The position numbers and the translations under genes are program-made. The notes beneath the pieces are model-generated. The model did not search any database. It was not told the origin of the DNA and saw nothing but the letters and a program-made list of their open reading frames with translations. A stretch of 64,000 bases of DNA from Buxus sempervirens (taxonomy: Eukaryota; Streptophyta; Magnoliopsida; Buxales; Buxaceae). Shown here piece after piece: positions 27,024-39,002 of the stretch. Positions within the stretch are counted from its first letter, which is position 1, and every line of letters begins with the position of its first letter. The DNA lies in contig OX387187.1 in assembly GCA_947561395.2 (NCBI GenBank), forward strand, positions 5,834,976 through 5,898,975. The letters are read 5' to 3'.

Positions 27024-28713
27024 ATGGAGGGTAGCTCTCAACGGAAAGTACGAGGCCCCACACGATGTTTAGATTTGTATGGGCTTCCGGATGGCCAAAA
27101 AATCCCGGTTGCTGTGAATGATAGAGGGCAACCAGTTGGCCCCAATGCTTCCAAATTGAATAATTTTTGTGGGACATTGGCAAGGGACAATCATTTGCTG
27201 CCTCTTTTTTTTAATAAGTGGCACGATGTGAATGATGAAGACAAGGAAAAAGCATGGAGGCGCATCGAGGTAAAGATCTAGTTGATTGGTATCTTATTTT
27301 TTTTATTAACTACATTTTTTTTTCATGTCCTTATTATGCATAAATTAATACAATCTTTTTCTTTGTTTTTATTTTGGGTAATGAAGGCCAAATTTGACAT
27401 AAATGAGAGTTTGAAAGACTATGTGATGAAGTCTCTTAATAAAAAGTGGAGAGATTACAAGGCCGATTTGAAGCGAAAATTTTACGAACCTTTTGAGACT
27501 GATGCAGAGAGGTATGATGCAAAGCCACATGATGTTTTAGAAGAACAGTGGCTTGCTCTCATCCACTTCTGGAATTCACCGGCTGGGAAGGTATGAAATC
27601 ATTGACGAATTTAAAATAAGTGCACTAGATATGTATGAGTTTAATTACAAAGGGCAAGTCTATACTTTTTATAATTTATGTTAGTTTCAAGCATTTATAA
27701 TAGTCAATTGGTGTATTGTAGGAGCGGTGTGAAAGAAACAAGAATAATCGATCAAAGCAAAAGTTGCAACATACAACTGGCTCAACCACGTTTGCGAATG
27801 TACGGCAACGTGAGGTATATAGATTATCATTGGTAAAGTAATTTTTTTAGCAAACTCAAAAATAGAAATCTACATTTTGGATAACTATGTTTTCTTCTTC
27901 GTAGAATATTTAACTATATTTTAATTGCCCATAATGTTTTTAGATTGAGTCAAGCTCAACCCAAGCCTCGCCGACGCGAGTTGAAATGTTTATAAAAACA
28001 CACTCTCGTAAGGACAATACACCAGTAAATGAGGATGCCTCTGAAAAAATAGTAAGTAATTGCATTTTAAATTCAAATCGAAAATGTTCTTGTAATTATT
28101 TCTATATTTTTGAATATTAAATTGGTCATATAGAACAATAACAATGTTTCTTCTTATAAATTTTTCTTCAGAGACAAATGCGTGAGTTGATTGAAGAGGG
28201 TTCACAAGACACAACTGGTCGAAATGATGTGTTTTCGAAGGTTATGGGTCCTGAAAGACATGGTCGAATTAGAGGATATGGATTGGGCCCTACTCCCACT
28301 AAAATATGGGGCTCATCTTCAAGCAACTGTGGTCCTTCTAGTTCACCAGTTGAAGTAACCATGCTTCAAGAAAAAGTAAACAGCTTGGAGGAGCAACTGC
28401 ATAGTAGAGATGCGGAGATGACGCAACAAATATGTCAAATAAAGCAACAAGTGGAGCAACAAATGGAGGAACGATTGGAGGAACGATTGGAGGAACGAGT
28501 TAACGAACGGGTGCAACAAGTAAAGCAACAAATGGAGCAACAGATGCAGGAAAAGACTGTTGCTTTGCAGCAACAGATGGAGGAGATGAGAAAAATGATG
28601 TTTTCGCATATGGGACAGGTACTAAAAAAATGCCAACATACATAGTCTTTACTATTTCATGTGTCTAGGACTTATTGTTTTTATTTTTATGTCATGTGCA
28701 GAACCCAAGATAA
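27024..28713 (+). CDS. TnpA-like protein of the CACTA element (plant transposase, Ptta/En/Spm family)
   Basis: Likely binds the subterminal repeats and brings the ends together, as TnpA does in En/Spm. Six exons join in phase with GT-AG borders: 27024-27269, 27387-27590, 27722-27814, 27944-28051, 28172-28618 and 28702-28713 (Asn-Pro-Arg-stop), giving 369 residues. Motifs match the Ptta/En/Spm family: an N-terminal block with ARDNHLLPLFFNKWHDV, then NKKWRDYKADLKRKFYEP, EEQWLALIHFWNSPAGK, RNKNNRSKQKLQHTTGS, and a C-terminal coiled coil of repeated QQMEERLEERLEERV-type heptads. All exons are open. Exons resembling an alternative C-terminus (NQLVHYWKAHQQETTISEEL) lie at 40901-40989 and 54562-54650, so longer transcripts through the cargo may exist. 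The start ATG follows a repeat-D leader. Confidence 0.85.
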
Positions 28714-29093
28714 TCCTTGTTGCTCATGAACTTTCATCAGGAGCTTATTGTTCAGGTAATTCCAAGATAATGCTTGACTTGGTTAATTAGATTTGTGGGC
28801 CTTTTCTTAAGGAGCATATTTATGAGGGGCCTAATTAAGCATGATGTAAATAAAATTCAAGCCATCACACAGATATAAATCCATTATTTTTCCAAAATTT
28901 CTATAAGCATTTTATCTTGATGATAGAATATAAAGAACACAAGAACTTAACATCATGGATTGATTCATTTGAAATGTTCATGTGATTTATGTCAGGGTGA
29001 GAACATAGCAAAAGAAGGAAACAATCACCAAAGTGTAATCAATGGAGGAGGAAGGAAGAATTTTCTTTTTTCTTTGTGTGTTTTTTTCCCTTT

Positions 29094-29147
<54 letters not shown>

Positions 29148-30263
29148 TTTCTTGTATCTTGTTATCTGCCTTCAATTTTCCCAGTTCCTAATCTTTCATT
29201 TACTTTTCAGTTTTGTAGATCCTAAAAACAAAGCAAAACACCAATTGAAAAGAAAAAAATAAAAAAAGGAGAAGAAAAGGACGGAAGGAGGGGGAGAAAA
29301 AAGAAGGGGGGGAGGGAGGTCTTTTGGGGGTGGTCTTCCAGTTGGGAAAGAAGGGTTTGAGAAAAGAAAAAACCTGCAATCAAAGGAGTAGGTTCGATGT
29401 CCAAAAAAGAGAAGAAGAAACCAAGTTCTCATTGTCCGATTTAAACTTCTCCTACAAGGAAAGGGCACTGCTGTCCGTGCTGCGAAAGCTGTGAGCCAAG
29501 TTAAACGCTATCTCCAACAGGTTCAATCGGATTTCCTTTCATTAAATTTCTGTTTTTCTTTTGTTCTATAATCTTTAAAGAACATTTTCTTGTTTCGGAT
29601 TGAAGTTTTAAGAGAGGTCGTTTGGTCTGAGAAACCAAACGCACCAGTTCGGTTTCGTTCGATTTCTTAGACCGGAACAAGGGTTGTTTATAGCAGGTTT
29701 GAATGCTTTACGCATCAACAAAATTCTGAAAATCTTATGCTCTCCCCGGCTTGATATATTAAGATTGGTTCGCAAATTTCTGGGCTTTGAGTATTCAAAG
29801 TAGGGCGTTGAACTAAGAAATCACTCCTTTGTTCTGTCGCCTTAGGCTGAACAGCTCGTATTTACTGTTTGATTTCAACAAATGAAGATTTATTCTCTCT
29901 TCATTTGATCATTTGGACTGTTTTTCTTATTGAATTGATGAACCATGTTGCTTCTTGTTTTGTTGCTTGATTTTGGGTTTTTCGCAAAATAAATGCCCAA
30001 GTAGTACAATCGACCACCTGTACCTATTTGTGTGTTGTTTGAGATCTGAGTTGAGAGGTCTTTTTATCAGTTGATCCGCAAACCAGTAGCTCTAACTCTT
30101 CCTTTTTGGGCGTGACCGGCACTCTCTCTTTTTGGGTTAAGCTAAGTTAAGGCACCATATATTGGAATCACTTTGTTTTCATCCCAAATTTATGTGAATG
30201 GTTTGCATATATTCTTTGTTTTTTTTCCTCCACTACAGCGTTATGTTCCCTCTTGTTTTGCAG
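28714..30263. other. Left part of cargo island 1; GA microsatellite; unidentified exon
   Basis: A (GA)n tract lies at 29095-29146, in a setting typical of a plant 5' untranslated region, perhaps of TAF15b. An exon-like open stretch at about 29459-29520 (KGTAVRAAKAVSQVKRYLQQ followed by GT) is bounded like a real exon, but I do not recognise it. The first coding exon of TAF15b was not found. Confidence 0.45.
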
Positions 30264-33200
30264 GCGGTGGTGGTGGATATCAGGGAGGAGATCGTGGTGG
30301 CGGAGGTGGTGGTGGCGGTAATAGCGGTGGTGCTCGCAGTGGCAGCGGTAGAGAAGGCGATTGGCGTTGCCCTAATCTCAGGTAGAGTCATTTCTTCTTT
30401 GATTTGATTGCCCTAGGGTTTCCTCTCCGTTGGACATGCTAACTTGGTACTGATATTTATTCCATCATTCTATTTCGTCTTCTAGATTTTTGTTCTCGTC
30501 CCTTTTTTTTCTCTCTCCTTTTTTGTTTGTACTCTTTTCAACTAGCGTCTTGAAACTGGTTTTGCAGATGTAGCTGCGAGAATCTGAACTTTGCAAGAAG
30601 AGTTGAGTGTAACAAATGCGGAGCCCTTTCTCCTGAAGGCTCTAGTGATTATGGTGGTGGGATTAGTGGGCGTGGTGGTTATAACAAAGGTGGTGGTGTT
30701 GGTAGTGGTGGGGGTTATGGTAGGAACCAAGGTGGTAGAACTGTTAATTACGATGGTGGAGGTGCTGGTAGAGCGGGTTTCTATGGTAGTCAAGAAAGAG
30801 AAGATAGCAGTTACAGTTCGATTCTTCCACCTATAGCAGCATCTTATGGTGGACTTGGTGGGAATCATCTACCACCACCGAATTTGTACAGTGGTAATTA
30901 TGGAACAGAGGCAGTTCTTCCTCCCAGCAGCTATACCGGTGGCCCCAATTCATATCCGCCATCCTATGATGCCCCTCCAAGTAGTTATGGGAGTTATGGA
31001 CCAGTCAATGCACGAGGTAGTAGTTGGGGAGGCCAACCAATTGGATATGATGGTGGATATGGTGGTGGGCCTCAACAGCTTGGAGGCGGTTATAATACTG
31101 GTCCATCTGAGGGGCTTTTGAAGGTGAAGCAGTGCGATGAGAACTGTGGTGATGCTTGTGATAATTCAAGAATTTATATTTCAAACTTGCCACCAGATGT
31201 AACTTCCGATGAGTTGAGAGAGCTTTTTGGAGGCATTGGGCAGGTAATGCCTTTCTTTTGGGGGTTTTTTTTTCTGATTAGCACTATTGTTCAAATGTTG
31301 AACCTGGGAAGTTGGTATTCTGCATATATTTATACTTATATGCAGAATTGTGCTTTTTACATGCCTTTTGCATTGATATGTTCCTTGGGGAATACATCTG
31401 TTTATCAGATTATTTATACCTAATACCATTTGCTTAACTATAAAAATATATACCATTTTCATGGGTTTAAATACATTGGAGTAGATAACACACCATTTTG
31501 GCTTATCTTGATGGTCATATATGCAATATATGAATCCTTGTAACAGAACGAAAATGATTTGACTACTGAGTTTTATTAAATTTGCTATACTGTTGTTCTG
31601 CAAGTGAGAAATTTCGTTATTAAGCCAACCATGCCCAACGATTCTTTATTCCTGCTTGACTGTAATTTTTTTTTGGGCCATTCATTAAAAAATTATTAAA
31701 AAAATTGTTCTTGTTAGAGAACAAAAAGGATTTTTCTGTTGAATTTTGTTACCTTTGTCATAATGTTGTGTTGTAAGTGAGGGATTTTGTTATTAAGGTC
31801 AAATATGGCCAAACATTCTTTATTTGTGCTTGAATTTAATCAATGAAACACTTTCATATTGAATTTTATATTTCATGAATTTGCTACATAACTGTACTAT
31901 TGCTATTCCTGCCGTGCTTAGGTTGGAAGAATCAAGCAGAAACGTGGTTATAAGAATCAATGGCCCTGGAGCATAAAGATATATAAAGATGAAGTTGGAA
32001 ACAACAAAGGTGATGTTGTTTTGTCTTATGAAGACCCCTCTGCAGCACATTCTGCTGGTGGTTTTTACAATAGTAAGTTCTACAAAGCAGCTTGTGTTAA
32101 TTTTATTTGAGTTCTTATCAAACTATACCTATGATAACATTTTGTTTATCAGATTATGATATGAGGGGTTTTAAAATCAATGTTGCAATGGCGGAGAAGT
32201 CTGCTCCTAAGGCACCACCTGCCTATGGGCATTGGTATCTTCTTTTCTCTCTCACCCTGTCACTTGAAGATGTTTTTATGAGTTGGATTAATGTGTTAAC
32301 ATGTGAAAAGTGGGACTTATGGTATGATCTATGACACTATAGTACTTCAAAGAATGTATTCAGCTCACTTCTCTTTGTTATATAATCATAGCCATAGATA
32401 ATGTAATTAAATTTCCTATGCCCTACCCAAAAAAAAAAAAATTTGACTTCCTAATGTGGAATGATGAAACCACCTTCACATGTAATATATTTGTTTGCTG
32501 AGATCGTTTTTTTCCTTCGTGTAGTAGTTAATGTTAATTTGCCATGTTCACATGTATTCTTTTTACCGATAAATTGTTATGAATATTGTAATTTCTATAA
32601 GTAACTCTTATCAATACCTGTTCAGTGGATATAGATGCTTATCTTCATTGTTCCTAATGCCATAAAATCCTTGAGTTTAAGTGTTTACCTTTGTATTCCA
32701 TTTGACGCTTTGTGGCTGTAAGTATTATATGGTGGTTATTCCAAAGAAGTTGCATCTGATAAAAAGGGTTCTGAGAAAGGAATTGTCCATTCAGATCTGT
32801 GGTCCCTTGATCCTAGGACTTGGGAATGGAATAAGGTTCTTGTGATTTTCTTTGTTAATGATGCATTTGTCAAAGAAAGTTGTACCTTTTCCTTTCACAA
32901 TTAATTGTAAAGCTTTTTACAGATGGTTAATTCTGCTGTGATTGTACCTTTCTTTGAACATTGACCTGCTTGTGATTGTATACTTTTGTTTAGAAAGTTA
33001 AATTAGGATCCTCTACATGAGAATGTTTATAATTATGCGTAACTTGTCCACAGATACTAAGAAATGAATTTTATTTCTTATTCATTTTTTCTCTTAAACA
33101 AATAATTTACGGAATATTTTCCTTAAACCTATGAATGAATAATTTTATTTACCTCTGTACCAAAAAATGAAAAATCAAAATTTTATTTACCTACTATATT

Positions 33201-36200
33201 CAAAATCATTTCAGTCAAACTGAATCACGACATGTGTCCATCAGGATGTTTAATGTTGAACAAGCCTGATGCAGTTCATCTGAGCCAAGTCATGTTCAGT
33301 AGTCACAAACTGTTGTCCTGATAAAAGTCTTCGAATATTGTAGAAGTCTTCAATTCATCCTGTATCACCTAATACAAATCGTATCAACTACCCTTGGGAT
33401 TATTTCTTTTATATAATCCATTGACTTTTGATTTAGGATCGTTGGATCAGACGTGGATCAGCTGATTCATATACAGATTGGCTGTACAACTCTGGTATGG
33501 CCAGGAAGGGAGGAACAATCATTGATATAATCTAAAGTTTAAAAAATTATGGTATTCTTGAGTTTTAAGGCTTCATTTCTTCATTCAATTGAACTTAAAT
33601 TTTTCTTCTCCAGTTGAGATTTTCATCGTGCTTGCTTGTAACAAAATAACACAATCTTTTTTACATATGCTGCAATAGTTGAGTTGATTCTTACTGGTTT
33701 CTTATCTTAAGGAGTACGTTTGATGTGCCACAATTGAAAAAACAAAGCCTTTCGCTTATTGATTCTTTTACCTTACATGTTTCCACATCATCTGGGTGGG
33801 CAAATAATACTGAGAACCCAACGAATGTTCATAATGAAAATTGGAATGCCTCCTGGACTTTGTGTCTGATCGTGCTATATTTAATTGTTTTTTATGTTGA
33901 TTTCATTTATAAAAAAAAAACAGGTAAAGAAAATTGGAATGCCTCCTGGACCTCGTGCTGGATTTTCCATGTGTTTGCACAAAAAGCGAGCTTTGTTGTT
34001 TGGAGGTGTAGTGGATCTGGAAGTTGAAGGTTAGTATGTTTTATCCTTCCCCTCTCTTTTGGTTTGGAAGGCGTGGCAGCTCTTAACTTTATCTTTTAAG
34101 ATGCATCTTGGTTTTAGCTCTCCCCTAGTCAGTGGTAATTGATTCTGACAGATCAGATGTTTAGATTTGATTAATGATTTTTAAGGTGCAAGAGGTGAAA
34201 TGGACCTAAATTGTATAGAAGGAGAAATTTCGAGGGATAAAATGAAAACCTACAGCATGTGTATCAGTCCCTTTAACTTCTTCGCAAGTTTTTCAATCAT
34301 AATTGTTTGCTATCTCTTAGAAGGAAATAAATTCTTCAAGTGAGTAAATTACTAGCCTACATTGGTTTGTATTTTCTTGTTTATATTTTTTGTATAAGTT
34401 GCTATGTAAGACAATATAAATTGTGAAATCTCTTGCAACAACCATGAATTGTGCAACCTTCATGTCATTGAGCATAAGTGTCAGCTTGTGTGATGCAAGG
34501 AAGAATGCTTGAGCCAACTAGGATCCAATCTGATTTTTTAAGTCTCCATTTCTTTTGGCCCTTCCATGGTCTCCATTATGGCCTTTGCTGTACCTGGATG
34601 AGCTGGTACCAAGATTTGGTACACTTTTCCGTGTTTGGGTTTCACTGGATGCTTGATGGTTAAGAGTGACTTCTTGTGTCATTTTGATTGACCCTGAACA
34701 GCTGTAGGATCTTACCTGGTAGTGCTTTGGATTAGCTTATGTTTTGCCATCTACTTTTGGTGTGTGCTTTGGGATTTAAGAATAAGCAGTTCTGTCTTCT
34801 GGGGAGGCTCTAGCTCTATAAGTAGAGGAACAAAACTTATTGATGACATTTTTGGGTTTTTGGAATTTGGCAATAATGTTTTCCTAATTCTTTTTTATAA
34901 CTTAGCAAGGTTTAAAAACTCGGTATCAGGTTTGGTATTGGCCCAGCCTGATAACGAGTTGTAGATAATTCCGGAAAAAGCCCAAGTATCGGGATGATAC
35001 TTGGTATTGCCTCGCGGCAATACCAAGTCGTATCAGCCGTTACCGATACTTAAAAACTATGCAACTTAGCCTAAGCTATCTTTGATGTATGATGGTAGTG
35101 TACATGGTGTTTGCTCCTCTTATTAGTAAAATCATACTCTCCTGTTCCTCAAAAAAGTAAAAAAACAAATACAACTGCATCTGAAAAGTCATGCATGAGA
35201 TTCTATCTGATAACTCTCTCAACAGGTGGCTAGAAGAAGGTTCCTTAAGATTGCTCAATGGATACAAACATATAGTTTAGTCATTGATATGGTGAGCCTT
35301 GTGATGCATTCCAAGGTTGTCTTCCATATCAATATTGAAAAACTGTTTACACTTTCCGTAATTAGTCCTGCATTAGCTGTCTAAAATGGCTCCAATCTTT
35401 TCATAAGGTAAATCTGTGCCTCCCTTGAAATGTATGTGCTTTTTTTTTTGGGATAAATTGTACAAGCTGGTTATACAGGATGGTATTTTGCATTCCTGTT
35501 CCTGTCTTTCAGCAACCATGTATGTTGCACCTCAATGCTTAAATATTGAAAGAAACAAGGTCAAGATTTATTTCATATCTCAGAATTCTCGCGTTTTCCT
35601 CTTAGTTCATTCTCAGCTAGATTGCTTTAAAATTTTCTTAATCAAATGGCATGCATGCAATGCATGCTTGTGCGGTTGAAACAACAAATTCATTCTGAGA
35701 AGCTTGTTTTATTCTTGTTAGTGCTCTTTCTTATTTGAAGAATTTCACTTTGATCATAAGTTCTTCATCTTCAAGCATCCTGTCTTCTGATCTGGATATA
35801 GTTCTGTGAAAATTTGAGATTTCAGTATATACGCCCATATACATACATTGGAACACATGTATGCATAACAAATAACAAATTAAATACCTGCCAAGCTATA
35901 TGTTTTTCCTCTCTTTTTCTTACCCCATTGATACAAATTAAATACACTTTGAGGTTTACTCAACATATATCTGTTACACACACACACAGAGATATATTTA
36001 TGGAGCATTATTATCTGCATAAGTAATGTTGTCTCTTTTTAAGTCTGATGTTTCCCATCCCTTATGGTATGTCTATTGTTTGTTTCAAATATTTTGTAGA
36101 AGGATTTAGATTTTTTGATGTGGTCTTTATGCCTACAGGGATATTTTGTCAAGTTTTCAGGTTTCATTATTTGCTTGCTGTGGAATGCAGCAAAAATATA

Positions 36201-36363
36201 TGTATATATGTATTGAGGTGAACTGCATCATTGAGTTTTTTGTTTGTGGAGCAGGGGAGGTGGGAGAGGTGGCTATGGTGGTGGTGGAGACAGGCGTAAC
36301 AAAGATGGAGGCTTTGGTCCAGATAAACATTTTCATGGTGGTAGTCGTTCACGTCCATACTGA
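30264..36363 (+). CDS. TAF15B: TAF15b-like RNA-binding protein (RanBP2 zinc finger + RRM), captured, start exon missing
   Basis: TAF15b belongs to the plant FET/TFIID-associated family and binds RNA or single-stranded DNA in the nucleus. Five exons join in frame: 30264-30381, 30574-31243, 31922-32072, 32153-32234 and 36255-36363 (TGA). Order of parts: Gly-rich stretch, RanBP2-type zinc finger (GDWRCPN, then CENLNFARRVECNKCGA), Gly/Tyr/Pro-rich region, RRM (RNP2-like IYISNL, RNP1-like KGDVVLSYED, ending INVAMAEKSAPKAP), and an RGG-like tail ending SRSRPY, as in Arabidopsis TAF15b. Using the acceptor at 30573 rather than 30567 restores the family spacing of the finger cysteines. Every exon is open. 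The start exon is not identified, so a complete protein is not proven. The last intron (32235-36254) is unusually long and holds a Kelch-gene fragment and a MITE. It could be a working copy or a recent capture. Confidence 0.85.
32723..34029 (+). pseudogene. Captured exons of a Kelch-repeat protein (KLHDC4-like) in the TAF15b intron
   Basis: Two adjoining exons of a Kelch/galactose-oxidase-like gene are present: 32723-32835 (LYGGYSKEV, then EKGIVHSDLWSLDPRTWEWN) and 33924-34029 (VKKIGMPPGPRAGFSMCLHK, RALLFGGVVDLEVEG). They keep GT-AG borders, frame and order, and the plus strand. GG and W residues fit Kelch blades; the parent is close to the Kelch domain-containing protein 4 family. The rest of the gene is missing. 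A short partial copy of the second exon start (GAAAATTGGAATGCCTCCTG) lies at 33837, about 95 bp earlier. The exons lie wholly inside the last TAF15b intron, so the two captures are nested. Confidence 0.75.
34907..35062. mobile_element. hAT-like MITE in TAF15b intron
   Basis: A 156-bp element is flanked by the exact 8-bp duplication AACTTAGC (34899-34906 and 35063-35070). Its ends are imperfect inverted repeats (AAGGTTTAAAAACTCGGTAT at the left; CCGATACTTAAAAACT inside the right end). Inner short palindromes (AAGTATCGGGATGATACTT and GCCTCGCGGC) follow. An 8-bp duplication points to the hAT superfamily. There is no coding capacity. Confidence 0.6.
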
Positions 36364-38387
36364 TAGATCATCAGAGCTGACTGTTTTATTTACTAAGAAT
36401 TGTGGTCTGAGAGAAGTCTAAATCTATGAAGTGAAACTAAAAGGTAGGTTGTTTGCTTTCTCCCAGCAAAATTCCCTCCTCTCTTTTGGCATGCTTCTAC
36501 CGGTTGGAAGGTTTCTTCTTTATTTAAGTTAGTGATTAATAAAACCATGTCAATGTTTTTATAGAGGCAAGTGGATAATCACCAAATTGTTGCTAAGCTA
36601 GGTTGAGATTTTCAGGTGAGTGCCCGCCCCTACAAAAAATTTGTTATTAATTAGGTGACTTATCTTCATCATAGTGCATGCATTTATTTGATTTAATGGT
36701 GCAATGGCATACAAAAAATTTATTTGATTTAATTGCATGTGTTGCTGTAACATATGCATGTCATTTAGTAGGATGTGTACTAGGTGCAATATAACTTGCA
36801 AATTTGCATTTCTCGATGCCATCATCGCTGCATGTTTTTGAGAGAGAGAGAGAGAGAGGGAGGGAGGGGGTCTTCTAAAAAAATTTGAAACATTTAGTTT
36901 ACTTGGTCAAAGAGTAGCTAGCTGTAGTTCTATTACTCTTGGGGGAAAAGATGATGAGGCAGGAACCCTCACTCCATTGAGTGAACTATGATTTTTAGAA
37001 AGTTATATTTTGTCCTTTAAAAATTTTATTTTTAGTACCTTTGACGCAGCTAAAAAATTACCCATTGGATTTTTCTGCAAATAATTCTCTTTACGTAGGG
37101 AACCTGAAGCCGGTGGTTTGTGTGTCCGTCTACATGAAACAAAATTGTTTGCCTAAATAGCTATATGAAACAGAATTGTTTGTTTATTTATCTTAAGACT
37201 GTCATAGCAATGAGATAGGCTTGTCTATTGGGTTTTACGTGTGGTGCTCTTAGTGCCATGTTTAAGACCATATCACTTGGAGCATGTTCAGCACGGGCAC
37301 ATGATGCATGAAAACCATCCCCGGGAACATGCTCAGCATGGGCATGTGGTGCATTAATAGTTTTTGACCTTGACTTATAACCATTGCACTTGACAAATTG
37401 TTGGTGGGATTAATTGAAATGTTTGGAATGGAAACCTAGTTGTGCAGCTAGTACATGGGTACAATGGCTGCAAATTATGTTTTCTGGTCATGTCTTTTTG
37501 TTAATAGCATCCATCGTCGTTTCTTGGGCATCAACAGCAACCACTTTTCCCATGATCAACAGATAGGTTGCTGCTTTAAAACATTGGGTCATTGTTGTTT
37601 GTGATCTAAAAGCAATATCTTGCACTAAGAAAATCAGTAAATGCAGCACATAGAGCATTCCAACGACATGCTTTGTTTGTTTAATTTTCATCTCCTTAAG
37701 GAAACTGTGGTACACCATGGCAGCACTTTTTGGTTCTATTTTGCCACATGATGGATGAGTACACTGATGGATTAATCTCTTGTTTTCTGTTTCTCACCAT
37801 CACACACATGCACACATGCTCGTTTTGTCCATTGTTTTAATACTATATTTGTTGTCTCACATTTTTATACACATCTGCACATCTCATTTAGCACAATTCT
37901 TTAAATGTTCTTTGTATATGAGCACATGCATGTGTTTGTGCATGTTCAGAATTGTTTTGTTACTAAAATTTGCTGGTCTTTAGCCCCACCACAATGCACA
38001 ATGATCATGCAAGTTTGCTCCAGTTGCTGTTTACTTGTTCATATTGTTGCACATACCCCTCATTTGTATTATTTTAGCATAATTTTCATCATATTTGAAC
38101 ATATACTTCATGTGGCATGTTTTGTATGTTGTCTTTTGGTGATTGGTTTAAATGCTTAAAGGATGGCTGGTCTGTTGGGTCAGTAATGCACTATTTTCCT
38201 TTTGAAGGTGGTTGCAACCTGTACCCAAAGCCTCAACAAAAAAAAAAAAGATCCAAACAAGCCTAAACATGAAGCATGCAGGAATAGGATATAGTCAACT
38301 CAGCCTTAAATTCAGAATCATGGGAACTAGTTATCTAGAGGGGTAACAGGGGTGTCTACGGACTTCCTCGGGTTACAACTGAACCAC
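36364..38387. other. 3' part of cargo island 1, no gene recognised
   Basis: This is probable TAF15b 3' untranslated sequence (with a possible intron to about 36560), then AT-rich DNA. A GA run lies at 36839-36868. Two related pieces with AACATGCTCAGCATGGGCA-type sequence lie at about 37275-37310 and 37325-37355. I see no domain. Confidence 0.5.
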
Positions 38388-38612
38388 TTATATAGCACTT
38401 TTCTTCAATTTCTGAAATATTTATACAGTTCAAAAATTATATATCACCTTTTTGTATGGATGAAAAGGAATTGGATAACTGAAATTGAGGCTAGGAATTA
38501 GATGTATGAATGGTATATAGATTTTTTATTGCAGGTTATCTGATTTTGTGACCTATTTGGGCTTGGTCACCCCTTCCATTTCAGGGAAAGTGTTGCTGAA
38601 ATTTCGACTCAA
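38388..38612 (+). repeat. Internal CACTA repeat D, copy 2 (contains module M)
   Basis: This matches 26628-26852 over its length with scattered substitutions. Module M is at 38524-38606, and a further match to the M copy at 18616 runs on to about 38680 (GTTGTGTGGG, TTTGGGG, TTTTAGA, AAGAAA). It marks the right border of island 1 and a second stretch of CACTA internal sequence. Confidence 0.8.
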
Positions 38613-38698
38613 GCGATGGAACTTTAAAGAGTTGTGTGGGCTTTGGGGTTGTTTTAGACAAGAAAAATCAATAAGTCATATCTTCTTAACCCTCTGTT

Positions 38699-38973
38699 GA
38701 AGAATAAGAATTCTAGGTTAGGTTCGGAGAGGTACTAGGATGACCCAGATCTCTTCCCCCTTCCACAAGAGTTTTGTTGGTTGATCTTATCCCTTTTTGC
38801 CTATAGAATTAGGATTCTTAACGACGATAGTTTCACATGTATGATATCGTTGTTAAGAATCCTAATTCTATAGGCAAAGAGATAAAATCAACCAACGAAA
38901 CTCTTGTGGAAGGGGGAAGAGATCCGGATCATCATAGTATCTCTCCCAACCTAATCTAGAATTCATATTCTTC
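38699..38973. repeat. Long hairpin (foldback), arms about 128 bp
   Basis: The arm 38699-38829 is repeated inverted at 38845-38973 with roughly one mismatch in ten; the loop is about 15 bp. The centre (TTCTTAACGACGATAG, TTTCACATGTATGATATC) resembles 15668-15698 in R1, so the foldbacks of R1/R2 and this hairpin belong to one family. The arms share CTCTTCCCCCTTCCACAAGA. No clear target duplication was seen. Confidence 0.85.
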
Positions 38974-39002
38974 ATTATTTTCATATAGGGCTCTAAGAAA
39001 AT

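Noticed and set aside
30542-30868. Thr-rich minus-strand frame
   Set aside because: Antisense of the Gly-rich TAF15b exon.
33436-33540. Possible third Kelch exon
   Set aside because: The sequence after the AG at 33436 does not fit Kelch motifs and its borders are weak.
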